From Gordonia rubripertincta (GTDB lineage: Bacteria > Actinomycetota > Actinomycetes > Mycobacteriales > Mycobacteriaceae), in NCBI RefSeq assembly GCF_038024875.1, contig NZ_CP136136.1:3038001-3102000 (forward strand): a DNA stretch of 64,000 nt, given 5' to 3'. The notes beneath the pieces were generated by a model. The model did no database searches and was not told where the DNA came from. It worked only from the letters and a program-made list of their open reading frames with translations. Made by a program: the position numbers and the translations under genes. This document shows, piece after piece, positions 43,985 through 52,606 of this stretch (position 1 is the first letter of the stretch; each line of letters begins with the position of its first letter).

Positions 43985-45921
43985 GCGTCGCGACCACCGG
44001 AACGGCGGGCACGCCCCATCGCGGCCGCCGACTCACCGAACAGCAGGTACTCCTGATGCAGGATGCGGGTGGTCAGGTCGGGGATGAAGCGGTGCCCGAT
44101 CTCGGCGATCGTCCCGACGACCGAGCTGACCCGTTTGGGCCGGTCGACGATCGCGTGCAGGACGCGGGCCGCGGCCTTGTCCGCGTCCCAGGTGCCGGGC
44201 TGGTTGTCGTAGGCCTCGGTGGGCGAGATCATGCGCGTCTTCACCAGCGGCAGACGCACATTGGAGAACGTGACGTGATCGGAGACGGTCTCGGTGCCGG
44301 TAACGTCGCTGAACGCCTCCAGCGCCGCCTTCGACGCCGCGTAGGCGCCGAAGCGTGGTCCGCGGGACTGCACCGCGATCGAGGTCACGTTGACCACATG
44401 TCCCGACCGCCGGGCCACCATGTGCGGCAGGAGTCCGAGGACGAGGTTGACCGCGCCGAAGTAGTTGACCGCCATGACCCGGTGGTAGTCGTGCGAGCGC
44501 TGTACAGAGTTCACGGTGGCGCGCCGGATGGACCGGCCGGCGTTGTTGACCAGCACGTCGACGTGACCGTGCTCGGCGAGCACCGACTTGACCAGCGCGT
44601 TGACCGACTCCTCGTCGGTGATGTCGCACTGGTAGGCCACCGCCCGGCCCGGCGGGATGCCCTTCTTGCTGGTCGTCGAATTCAATTCGTCTGCGGCGGA
44701 ATCGAGTTCCTCGGCAGACCGGGCCACGATCATCACGTTGGCGCCGCGGGCGACACACATCCGGGCGGTGGCCTTACCGATACCGCTCGACCCGCCGGTG
44801 ATGAGGATGTTCTTGCCCACCAGCGGACCCCGGGGGTCACGGCGACGGTTGCGGGAGCGGTCGAGGTGGGCAGACCAGTACTGCCACAGGCCGGGTGCGT
44901 ACTCGGTGAAGTCGGGGACGCTGATCCCGTGCTCGTGGAGAACGGCGAGGGTGGCGTCGGAGGAGAAGTCCACCGGCAACGACACCGCGTCGAGCACCGC
45001 CGACGGGATACCTTGTTGGGCGGCAAGGAGATTGCGGCCGACGCGGGCCGGTCCCATGGCCGACAGAGCGAGCGCGGGCTCGACCACCGAGTGCGGGATG
45101 ACGTCGAAACCGCGGGGCGCACCGAAGGCCGGGGCGAGGGCGTTGTACATCTCGGTGGTGGTCAGCGAACGCCGGTCGCCGAGATGGAACACCAGTCCGC
45201 TGCGTTCGGGGTCGACGGCTATGAGCGCGACCATCGCGGCGGCGACGAAGTCGACGGGCACCATGTTGAGAGTGCCGAGATCGGGCATCGGCAATCGCAG
45301 CCTCGACGGCAGGTGGCCGAGCGTGGCGAGGTGACCGAAGAAGTAGTAGGGGCCGTCGATCTTGTCCATCTCGCCGGTTCGCGAGTCGCCGACCACGATC
45401 GAGGGTCGATACACCCGCCACCGCAGGCCCTCGCGTTCGCGGACGACCCGCTCCGCCTCGAACTTGGTCCGGTGATATGCCGTCGGAAAACCTTGGCCGA
45501 CTTCGAAATCGGCCTCGGTGAACCGACCGCGGTGATCGCCGGCGACGGCGACCGAGGACACGTGGTGGAACAGTGCGTCGTGGGCGATGGCGAAGTCGGC
45601 GGCGCGCGAGGTGCCGATGACGTTGGCCGCACGCTGTGACTCGGCGTCGGCGGCCATGTCGTAGATCGCCGCGAGGTGAACCACATGGTCGAACTCCGGC
45701 AGGTCATGCGCGTCGAGGCCGAGGCCCGGGCTGGTCAGGTCCCCGACGACCGGGGTCACCCGACCGGTGGCGCCGAGCTCGTCGAGCAGGACGTCGAAGG
45801 CCGATCGTGAGGATTCGCGAACGAGGGCGTGGATGGTGGCGCCGGGGTCGACGGTCAGAAGTCGATCGATGACGCGTCGGCCGATGAATCCGCTGCCTCC
45901 GGTGATGAAGTAGCTGGTCAT
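43981..45921 (-). CDS. Two-domain fatty acyl-CoA reductase / SDR protein (AcrA1 type)
   Basis: A 646-residue fusion of two Rossmann domains. Residues 1-about 365 are an extended SDR/fatty acyl reductase domain with GGSGFIGRRVID, HLAAIYDMAA and the catalytic YHRTK. Residues about 370-646 are a classical SDR with ITGGSSGIGKATAR, VNNAGRS and YAASKAALE. This is the layout of mycobacterial AcrA1 (Rv3391), which sits near imuB and dnaE2 and is related to reductases that take fatty acyl-CoA to the alcohol or act on long-chain ketones. No clean ribosome binding site precedes ATG 45921. Its upstream region is shared with the SOS promoter of dnaE2. Confidence 0.92.
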   Translation of the reverse strand: MTSYFITGGSGFIGRRVIDRLLTVDPGATIHALVRESSRSAFDVLLDELGATGRVTPVVGDLTSPGLGLDAHDLPEFDHVVHLAAIYDMAADAESQRAANVIGTSRAADFAIAHDALFHHVSSVAVAGDHRGRFTEADFEVGQGFPTAYHRTKFEAERVVREREGLRWRVYRPSIVVGDSRTGEMDKIDGPYYFFGHLATLGHLPSRLRLPMPDLGTLNMVPVDFVAAAMVALIAVDPERSGLVFHLGDRRSLTTTEMYNALAPAFGAPRGFDVIPHSVVEPALALSAMGPARVGRNLLAAQQGIPSAVLDAVSLPVDFSSDATLAVLHEHGISVPDFTEYAPGLWQYWSAHLDRSRNRRRDPRGPLVGKNILITGGSSGIGKATARMCVARGANVMIVARSAEELDSAADELNSTTSKKGIPPGRAVAYQCDITDEESVNALVKSVLAEHGHVDVLVNNAGRSIRRATVNSVQRSHDYHRVMAVNYFGAVNLVLGLLPHMVARRSGHVVNVTSIAVQSRGPRFGAYAASKAALEAFSDVTGTETVSDHVTFSNVRLPLVKTRMISPTEAYDNQPGTWDADKAAARVLHAIVDRPKRVSSVVGTIAEIGHRFIPDLTTRILHQEYLLFGESAAAMGRARRSGGRDA

Positions 45922-46070
45922 GTAGGGATCCCATCATGTGAGCGGGCGAGTCGCCCGCTGGATGTCCTCGTCCCCCCGATGGGAGCTGGAATCTATCTGG
46001 TACTGAGGGTTGCACTTACCTCGGCCGAGCGCAATGATCCTTGCGGAATCAAAGGGTTCCGAATGTCGTG

Positions 46071-46092
46071 TCGAACTTATGTTCGATAGACT
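46071..46092 (+). promoter_or_regulatory. LexA (SOS) box and -10 element of dnaE2
   Basis: TCGAAC-TTAT-GTTCGA (46071-46086) is a perfect match to the mycobacterial LexA box. TAGACT (46087-46092) follows at once as a TANNNT -10 and ends six bases before the GTG start, so the transcript is probably leaderless and LexA would cover the polymerase site. Confidence 0.93.
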
Positions 46093-46098
46093 GTTCGG

Positions 46099-49000
46099 GT
46101 GGGCTGGGATCAGGGACCACCGACGTGGTCGGAGATGGAGCGGGTGCTCTCCGGTCGGGCGCCCGGCGGCGGTCGTCCGGGCACCGCCTTCGGTCCCGAC
46201 GACAGCGACCACGCGATGTTCCCGGGAGACGGCGGCGACAGTCCGGCCTGGTCGCGCAAACGCGGCGCCTACCAGGCGGAGGACATCGCGCGCGGCTCGT
46301 CGTCGGTGGCCTATGCCGAACTCCACGCCCACAGCTCGTACAGCTTCCTGGACGGCGCGTCGATGCCGGAGGAGCTGGTCGAGGAGGCGGAACGCCTCGG
46401 ACTCCAGGCGCTGGCCGTCACCGATCACGACGGCTTCTACGGCATCGTCCGGTTCGCCGAGGCGGCCCGCGAGTTCAGGATGCCGACGGTCTTCGGTGCC
46501 GAGCTGTCGCTGGAACCCGACATCGCCCGGACCGGCCTCAACGATCCGCCGGGAGAACACCTGCTGGTCCTCGCCCGCGACGGCGAGGGCTATCGGCGGC
46601 TGTCGCGGACCATTGCCGAGGCGCACATGGTGGCGGGCGAGAAGGGGTTGCTGCGCTACGACCGCGACGCCCTGGCCGGTGCGGGCGACGGACACTGGCT
46701 GGTCCTCACCGGCTGCCGGAAAGGTGCGGTCCGGCGTGCGCTGGACCGCGGCGGCGTCCCGGCCGCGGAGATCGCGCTGCGGGAGATGATCGAGACCTAC
46801 GGCCACGGCAACGTCGTCCTCGAACTCACCGCTCAGGGCATGCCCGACGACGACGAACGCAACGGTGTGCTCGCCGGTCTCGCCGCCCGCATCGGGGTGC
46901 CGACGGTTGCGACCACCGGTGCGCACTTCGCCGCACCCCGACGCCGCCGGCTGGCGATGGCGATGGCGGCGGTCCGGGCACGCACCGACATCGAGACCAT
47001 CGCCGGTTGGATGCCAGGCGTCGCCGGTGCGCACCTGCGCAGCGGCGACGAGATGGCCCGACTGATGCCCGCGCACCTCGACGCGATCGACAACGCGGTC
47101 GGTATCGCCGCCGACTGCGCCTTCGAGCTCGGTCTGATCGCACCGGAGTTGCCGCCGTTCGACGTGCCGGAGGGATACACCGAGGCCAGCTGGTTGCGCG
47201 AACTCACCATGACCCGCGCCCGGCGCCGATACGGCACACCGGTCGAACATCCGCAGGCCTACCGGCAGATCGAACACGAACTCGCCATCATCGAAACCCT
47301 CACGTTCCCCGGCTATTTCCTCGTCGTCGCCGACATCGTCGACTACTGCAAGGCCAACGACATCCTCTGTCAGGGCCGGGGGAGCGCCGCCAACTCGGCG
47401 GTCTGTTACGCCCTGGGGATCACCAACGTCGACCCGGTCGCCAACAAGCTGCTGTTCGAGCGATTCCTCGCGCCGGAGCGCGACGGGCCACCCGACATCG
47501 ACATCGACATCGAGTCCGACCGTCGTGAGGAGGCCATCCAGTACGTCTACCGCCGGTACGGCCGGGATCGCAGCGCGCAGGTGGCCAACGTCATCACCTA
47601 TCGCGGCCGCTCGGCGATCCGGGACATGGCGCGGGCGCTCGGATACGCGCCCGGGCAGCAGGACGCCTGGGCCAAGTCCCCGGACACCGCACCTTCCGAC
47701 GTGACCGATCTGGCCGGTGAGATCCTCGGCATGCCACGCCATCTGGGCATCCACTCCGGGGGGATGGTGATCTGCGACCGGCCCATCGCCGACGTCTGCC
47801 CCACGGAGTGGGCGCGGATGGAGAACCGCAGCGTGCTGCAGTGGGACAAGGACGACTGCGCGGCCATCGGGCTGGTCAAGTTCGACATGCTCGGCCTCGG
47901 GATGCTCTCCGCGCTGCACTATGCGATCGATCTGGTCGCCGAGTACAAGGGCATCGAGGTCGATCTCGCCACACTCGATCTCGCCGAACCGGCGGTCTAC
48001 GAGATGTTGTGCCGCGCCGATTCGGTCGGCGTGTTCCAGGTGGAGTCCCGCGCCCAGATGGCGACCCTGCCGCGGCTGAAACCGCGTTGCTTCTACGACC
48101 TGGTCGTCGAGGTGGCGCTGATCCGCCCCGGTCCCATCCAAGGCGGTTCGGTGCATCCCTTCATCAAGCGGCGCAGCGGGGAGGAGCCGGTCACCGTCGA
48201 ACACCCGTCGATGCACAAGGCCCTCGAGCGGACGCTGGGCGTGCCGCTGTTCCAGGAGCAGCTGATGCAACTGGCCGTCGACGTCGCGGGCTTCGACGCC
48301 TCCGAAGCAGACCAACTACGTCGGGCGATGGGCTCCAAACGTTCGCCGGAGAAGATGGAACGACTGCGCAGACGCTTCTACGCCGGCATGGAGAAGCTCC
48401 ACGGCATCACCGGCGAGACCGCCGACCGCATCTTCGAGAAGATGGCCGCCTTCGCCAACTTCGGCTTCCCGGAGAGTCATTCGCAGAGTTTCGCGTCGCT
48501 GGTCTTCTACTCGTCGTGGTTCAAGCTGCATCACCCGGCGGCGTTCTGCGCGGCGCTGCTGCGGGCACAACCGATGGGTTTCTACTCGCCGCAGACCCTG
48601 GTCGCCGACGCCCGCCGGCACGGGGTGGCGGTCCATCGTCCCGACATCAACGCCTCCCTCGCGCACGCGACGCTGGAGAACGAGGGCCTCGACGTGCGGT
48701 TGGGGCTCGACGAGGTGCGCGGGGTCGGGGAGGAGGTGGCCCAGCGGATCGTCGACCGGCGTGCCGACGGGCCGTACACCGACATCACCGACGTCTCCCG
48801 CCGGGCCGCGTTGAGCGCCAAGGAACTCGAGGGGCTCGCCGGGGCCGGGGCCTTCGACGGTTTCGGTCTCAGCAGGCGCCAGGCGCTCTGGGAGGCCGGG
48901 GCGGCCGCGACCGTCCGCGACGACCAACTGGAACTACGCTCGGCGGGTGCCACGCCGACGCTGCCCGGCCTGTCCGACATCGAACTGGCGGCCACCGACG

Positions 49001-49383
49001 CGTGGGCCACCGGCATCACCCCGAAGTCGTATCCGACGCAGTTCCTGCGCCCTCGGCTCGACGCGATGGGGGTGGTGGCCGCGGACCGGTTGCTGTCGGT
49101 GCCCGATGGCGCACGCGTACTGATCGGTGGGGCGGTGACACACCGCCAACGACCTGCGACGGCCTCCGGAGTGACCTTCATCAACCTCGAGGACGAGACC
49201 GGGATGGTCAACGTGGTGTGTTCCGTCGGCCTCTGGGCGCGGTACCGTGTACTGGCACAGACAGCACCGGCATTGCTGGTGCGCGGTCGGGTACAGAATG
49301 CTGAAGGTGCCGTGACCGTCGTCGCAGATCGTTTGCAGCGCATGGATCTTCGGGTGGGAACCAGATCCAGGGACTGGCAGTAG
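46099..49383 (+). CDS. dnaE2: Error-prone DNA polymerase DnaE2
   Basis: DnaE2 (1094 residues) is the damage-induced C-family polymerase of the ImuA'-ImuB-DnaE2 mutasome. The N-terminal PHP domain starts YAELHAHSSYSFLDGASMPEEL. The palm holds the catalytic Asp residues in GPPDIDIDIESDRR near residue 466, with GRGSAANSAVCYALGIT before it and a later thumb/finger region; a helix-hairpin-helix (DEVRGVGEEVAQRIVDRRADG) and a C-terminal OB domain (INLEDETGMVNVVC) follow. The GTG start lies six bases after a -10 element under a perfect SOS box. imuA'B lie about 3 kb upstream on the same strand but are a separate unit. Confidence 0.97.
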   Translation: MGWDQGPPTWSEMERVLSGRAPGGGRPGTAFGPDDSDHAMFPGDGGDSPAWSRKRGAYQAEDIARGSSSVAYAELHAHSSYSFLDGASMPEELVEEAERLGLQALAVTDHDGFYGIVRFAEAAREFRMPTVFGAELSLEPDIARTGLNDPPGEHLLVLARDGEGYRRLSRTIAEAHMVAGEKGLLRYDRDALAGAGDGHWLVLTGCRKGAVRRALDRGGVPAAEIALREMIETYGHGNVVLELTAQGMPDDDERNGVLAGLAARIGVPTVATTGAHFAAPRRRRLAMAMAAVRARTDIETIAGWMPGVAGAHLRSGDEMARLMPAHLDAIDNAVGIAADCAFELGLIAPELPPFDVPEGYTEASWLRELTMTRARRRYGTPVEHPQAYRQIEHELAIIETLTFPGYFLVVADIVDYCKANDILCQGRGSAANSAVCYALGITNVDPVANKLLFERFLAPERDGPPDIDIDIESDRREEAIQYVYRRYGRDRSAQVANVITYRGRSAIRDMARALGYAPGQQDAWAKSPDTAPSDVTDLAGEILGMPRHLGIHSGGMVICDRPIADVCPTEWARMENRSVLQWDKDDCAAIGLVKFDMLGLGMLSALHYAIDLVAEYKGIEVDLATLDLAEPAVYEMLCRADSVGVFQVESRAQMATLPRLKPRCFYDLVVEVALIRPGPIQGGSVHPFIKRRSGEEPVTVEHPSMHKALERTLGVPLFQEQLMQLAVDVAGFDASEADQLRRAMGSKRSPEKMERLRRRFYAGMEKLHGITGETADRIFEKMAAFANFGFPESHSQSFASLVFYSSWFKLHHPAAFCAALLRAQPMGFYSPQTLVADARRHGVAVHRPDINASLAHATLENEGLDVRLGLDEVRGVGEEVAQRIVDRRADGPYTDITDVSRRAALSAKELEGLAGAGAFDGFGLSRRQALWEAGAAATVRDDQLELRSAGATPTLPGLSDIELAATDAWATGITPKSYPTQFLRPRLDAMGVVAADRLLSVPDGARVLIGGAVTHRQRPATASGVTFINLEDETGMVNVVCSVGLWARYRVLAQTAPALLVRGRVQNAEGAVTVVADRLQRMDLRVGTRSRDWQ

Positions 49384-49429
49384 CCCGTAGGGGTCCTGCC
49401 GGAGTCACAACTACGAATCGAGGACATCG

Positions 49430-49657
49430 ATGTCGCAGCAGGTCGTGGTGACCGTCAAGCCGAAGAGCAGCAAGGGTCCGCTGGTGGAAGCCGGACCCGA
49501 CGGAGCCCTCACCATCTACGTTCGCGAGCCCGCCACCGAGGGTCGTGCCAACAAGGCGGTCGCCGAGCTGCTCGCCTCACACCTCGGCGTACCCAAGAGC
49601 AAGGTCGCGCTCATCGGCGGCGCCACCGCCCGCACCAAGCGGTACCGCGTCGATTAG
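49430..49657 (+). CDS. DUF167 (YggU) family protein
   Basis: A 75-residue small alpha+beta protein of the DUF167/YggU family, function unknown. VTVKPKSSKGPLVEAG, IYVREPATEGRANKAVAELLA and SKVALIGGATARTKRYRV are characteristic. The ATG has GAGGA a few bases upstream. Its stop overlaps the last four bases of the convergent trmL. Confidence 0.9.
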   Translation: MSQQVVVTVKPKSSKGPLVEAGPDGALTIYVREPATEGRANKAVAELLASHLGVPKSKVALIGGATARTKRYRVD

Positions 49658-50118
49658 ACGGCGCCGGCGAAGCCGTTCTGCCGCCACGCCTCGTAGACGA
49701 CGATGCTCGCCGCGTTGGCGAGGTTGTGCGATCGACGTCCGGCCAGCATCGGGATGCGCACCCGGTCGGTGACCTCGGGTTCGGCGAGCACCTCGTCGGG
49801 CAGACCCGTGGGTTCCGGACCGAACAGCAGCACATCGCCGGGCCGGTAGTCGACGTCGGTGTGATAGCGCTCCGCATGTGCGGTGAACGCGAACACCCGC
49901 TCGGGCTTCAGTGTGGTCCACGCCGTCACCAGGTTGGGATGCACGGTCACGGTGGCCATCTCGTGATAGTCCAACCCCGCCCGCTTGACCTGGGCGTCGG
50001 ACATCGAGAACCCCAACGGCTCGATGAGGTGCAGTTCGCACCCGGTGTTGGCGGCCAGCCGGATCGCGTTTCCGGTGTTCGGCGGGATGCAGGGTTGATA
50101 GAACATGATCCGGAACAT
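49654..50118 (-). CDS. trmL: tRNA (cytidine/uridine-34 2'-O)-methyltransferase
   Basis: A 154-residue SPOUT methyltransferase of the TrmL group, which methylates the wobble ribose of some leucine tRNAs. IMFYQPCIPPNTGNAIRLAANTG at the start, LLFGPEPTGLPDEV and RIPMLAGRRSHNLANAASIVVYEAWRQ in the knotted SAM-binding half are diagnostic. The ATG at 50118 is used; an in-frame ATG at 50106 (MFYQPCIPP) is also possible. It matches the mycobacterial SpoU gene Rv3366 in position. Confidence 0.93.
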   Translation of the reverse strand: MFRIMFYQPCIPPNTGNAIRLAANTGCELHLIEPLGFSMSDAQVKRAGLDYHEMATVTVHPNLVTAWTTLKPERVFAFTAHAERYHTDVDYRPGDVLLFGPEPTGLPDEVLAEPEVTDRVRIPMLAGRRSHNLANAASIVVYEAWRQNGFAGAV

Positions 50119-50175
50119 GATGTGCCCAGCGTAGTCGCAGGGCTCCTCGCCGATGACGGCGCCGCAGGGTGTCCG

Positions 50176-51102
50176 TTACAGGTCGAAGCCCGTGTTCGCG
50201 CCGCACAGCACGATGCACAGCGTCGAATCCGGTTCCGGCCGAACCGCTCCGGTGGTCACCGCGGCGACGGCCGCGGCGGTGCCGTGTTCGACGAGGATGC
50301 GGTGCGAGTCCCACAGCATCCGCCGTGCGGCGATGAGCTGGGCGTCGGTCACCAGCACACTGTCGACATCGGGGTGCTGCGCGGCGGTGTCCCAGCAGAT
50401 GTCACCGACGCGGGTGGCGCCGAGGGAATCGGCGGCGACGCTCTCGAGCTCGACCGGGACCGGCGATCCCGCCGCCCGTGCCTGGTGGAGACAGGACGCC
50501 CCGAGAGGCTCGGCACCCACGAGACGGTCGCCGGGACGCAGCGTCGCCGCGAGACCCGCCAGCAGGCCACCGCCTCCGACGCAGACCACGGTGGTGAGCG
50601 GATCGGGAAAGTCCTCGGTCAGCTCGAGGCCGATCGTGCCCGCGCCCGCGACGATGTCGGGCAGGTCGTAGGCGTGCAGTGGGAGCGCGCCGGTGGCGGC
50701 GGCGAGTTCGCCCGCGGCGTCGGCCGCGTCCTGATAGCGCAACCCGACGAGATGGACCTGCGCACCCAGGGTGCGCAACGTCTGGACCTTGACCTCGGGT
50801 GCGGTCTCCGGGATCACGACGGTGCACGGCACGCCGGCGATCCGGGCGGCCCACGCCGCGTTGCCTCCGGAAGCGACGAGAACGCCGGCGTCGGTCAGTG
50901 CGCCCTCGGCGCGTGCGTGCAGCGTCGCCCACAGGCTGCCCCGCACCTTGAAACAGCCGCCTAGCTGGAGGTATTCATGCTTGAACACGACGTCCCGGGG
51001 ACCGTCGACGGTCTCGATGGCGGGGCGCAGCGTCGGTGTCCGCCGCAGGAGAGGCGAGATGGTTGCCGCAGCGAGGTCGACGTCGGCCCGTGTTGCTCTC
51101 AC
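50176..51102 (-). CDS. Threonine/serine dehydratase-like PLP enzyme
   Basis: A 308-residue fold-type II PLP enzyme. The PLP Lys is Lys52 in GGCFKVRGSLWA, with the substrate loop ASGGNAAWAARIAG, where the family usually has SxGNHxQ, and the phosphate-binding CVGGGGLLAGLA. It lacks the C-terminal ACT domain of biosynthetic threonine deaminase, so it is of the catabolic/serine-racemase type. The GTG at 51102 is the first codon; upstream it is divergent from folD with a 55-base gap. Substrate (Thr, Ser or another hydroxy amino acid) is not determined. Confidence 0.88.
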   Translation of the reverse strand: MRATRADVDLAAATISPLLRRTPTLRPAIETVDGPRDVVFKHEYLQLGGCFKVRGSLWATLHARAEGALTDAGVLVASGGNAAWAARIAGVPCTVVIPETAPEVKVQTLRTLGAQVHLVGLRYQDAADAAGELAAATGALPLHAYDLPDIVAGAGTIGLELTEDFPDPLTTVVCVGGGGLLAGLAATLRPGDRLVGAEPLGASCLHQARAAGSPVPVELESVAADSLGATRVGDICWDTAAQHPDVDSVLVTDAQLIAARRMLWDSHRILVEHGTAAAVAAVTTGAVRPEPDSTLCIVLCGANTGFDL

Positions 51103-51157
51103 GGCACAGACAGTAGTGGCTCACATCGCAGTCGTCGTGGATGGAAGAATGTCGGGC

Positions 51158-52063
51158 GTGACCGCGATACGACTGGACGGCAAGACCACGCGCGACGAGA
51201 TCTTCGCAGATCTCACCGAACGGGTGAACACACTGCGCGAGGCGGGCATCAATCCCGGTCTGGGCACCGTGCTCGTCGGTGACGACCCGGGCTCGCACTC
51301 CTATGTGAAGGGCAAGCATTCGGACTGCGCCCGCATCGGGGTCGCCTCCATCCGCAAGGACCTGCCGGCCGACGCCACCACCGAGCAGCTCAACGCGGCG
51401 ATCGACGAACTGAACGCCGACCCGGCCTGCACCGGATACATCGTGCAGCTGCCGCTGCCCAAACATCTCGACGAGAACGCGGCGCTCGAGCGGATCGACC
51501 CGCTCAAGGACGCCGACGGGCTCCACCCGATCAACCTCGGTCGCCTGGTCCTGGGCAAGGAGTCGACGCTGCCGTGTACGCCGCGCGGCGTCATCCATCT
51601 CCTGCGTCGCTACGACATCCCGATCGCCGGGGCCCGCGTCACCGTGGTGGGTCGCGGTGTCACCATCGGCCGGCCGATCGGCCTGTTGCTGACACGCCGC
51701 AGCGAGAACGCCACCGTCACCCTCTGCCACACCGGTACCGCTGACCTGCGGTCCGAGGTCGAGCGCGCCGACATCGTCGTCGCGGCCGCCGGCGTGCCGC
51801 ATCTGATCACCAAGGACATGGTGAAGCCGGGTGCCGCGGTCATCGACGTGGGCGTCAGCCGCACCGACGTCGGCCTCGTCGGCGACGTCCACCCCGATGT
51901 GTGGGAGGTCGCCGGGCACGTCTCGCCGAACCCCGGCGGCGTCGGACCGCTGACGCGCGCCTTCCTGCTCGTCAACGTCGTCGAACGGGCCGAGCAGCAG
52001 CTCGCCGCCCAGCAAGCCGCCGCCGGAGCCGTTGCCGGGGTTGAGGGCGGCGGCACGGCGTGA
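51158..52063 (+). CDS. folD: Methylenetetrahydrofolate dehydrogenase / cyclohydrolase
   Basis: FolD (301 residues) interconverts 5,10-methylene-, methenyl- and 10-formyl-tetrahydrofolate using NADP. The catalytic Lys and Tyr region is DDPGSHSYVKGKHSDCARIG, the signature YIVQLPLPKHLDE and the NADP loop VVGRGVTIGRPIGLLLTRR; NPGGVGPLTRAFLL closes the protein. The GTG at 51158 matches the mycobacterial N-terminus and follows AAGAAT by seven bases, so the mRNA may be leaderless; an ATG at 51149 is in frame. It overlaps the DUF3017 gene by four bases (GTGA). Confidence 0.96.
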   Translation: MTAIRLDGKTTRDEIFADLTERVNTLREAGINPGLGTVLVGDDPGSHSYVKGKHSDCARIGVASIRKDLPADATTEQLNAAIDELNADPACTGYIVQLPLPKHLDENAALERIDPLKDADGLHPINLGRLVLGKESTLPCTPRGVIHLLRRYDIPIAGARVTVVGRGVTIGRPIGLLLTRRSENATVTLCHTGTADLRSEVERADIVVAAAGVPHLITKDMVKPGAAVIDVGVSRTDVGLVGDVHPDVWEVAGHVSPNPGGVGPLTRAFLLVNVVERAEQQLAAQQAAAGAVAGVEGGGTA

Positions 52064-52464
52064 GTCCGGACGAGCCGCGGGTCGGTCGTGGCGGAGCGGA
52101 TCTGCCCTCGTCGGATCCGAATCGACCGCGACCTCCGGCCCCCGGTGACCGACATCACGCCGCCGAGCCCGTGCCCGAACCGGTGCAGGGGGTGCGCGCG
52201 GTGCTCGTCCAGATCCCGTACCTGCTGGTCATGCTGGGTGTTCTGGCGGCGGCGCTACTCGTGATGTTCGACCGCTGGCGCCGCGGATCCTTCGTGTTCG
52301 GTGCGGCACTTCTCGTCGGAGCGCTGCTCCGTGCGTTCATCCCGTCGTCCCAGGCGGGATTGCTGCAGGTCAGAGGAAAATTGTTCGACGTCTCGGTGAT
52401 GGCGACGGTTGGTGGTGTGATGCTCTGGCTCGCCACGTCGATCGACTCTTTGGGCACGGATTGA
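52060..52464 (+). CDS. DUF3017 membrane protein
   Basis: A 134-residue protein with a Pro/Arg-rich cytoplasmic start and three membrane helices (IPYLLVMLGVLAAALLVMF, FVFGAALLVGALLRAFI and VSVMATVGGVMLWLATSI). The RWRRGSFVFGAALLVGALLRAF segment is typical of DUF3017, which follows folD in Mycobacteriales (Rv3355c). Function unknown. Its GTG overlaps the folD stop, so it is the second gene of that operon. Confidence 0.9.
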   Translation: MSPDEPRVGRGGADLPSSDPNRPRPPAPGDRHHAAEPVPEPVQGVRAVLVQIPYLLVMLGVLAAALLVMFDRWRRGSFVFGAALLVGALLRAFIPSSQAGLLQVRGKLFDVSVMATVGGVMLWLATSIDSLGTD

Positions 52465-52465
52465 T

Positions 52466-52471
52466 TACAAT
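52466..52471 (+). promoter_or_regulatory. -10 element before the Hsp70-like gene
   Basis: TACAAT is a near-perfect -10 at the very end of the DUF3017 gene, giving a leader of about 130 bases (52478-52606). No convincing -35 is seen. The leader shows no riboswitch that I recognise. Confidence 0.45.
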
Positions 52472-52606
52472 AGAGACCTGAGCGTGACCTTCAGAACGAG
52501 TGGTCGCGCCTGACCAGGCAACTCTCTGCCGAGCACTGAGTACGACGCTGGGGCAGACGCACCGACCGCTGGAGTACGTATCACTGCAACACCGACCGAA
52601 GACCAC

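Noticed and set aside
45934..48315. A 793-codon minus-strand frame over dnaE2
   Set aside because: Antisense shadow of dnaE2; low-complexity Asp/Gly/Arg translation.
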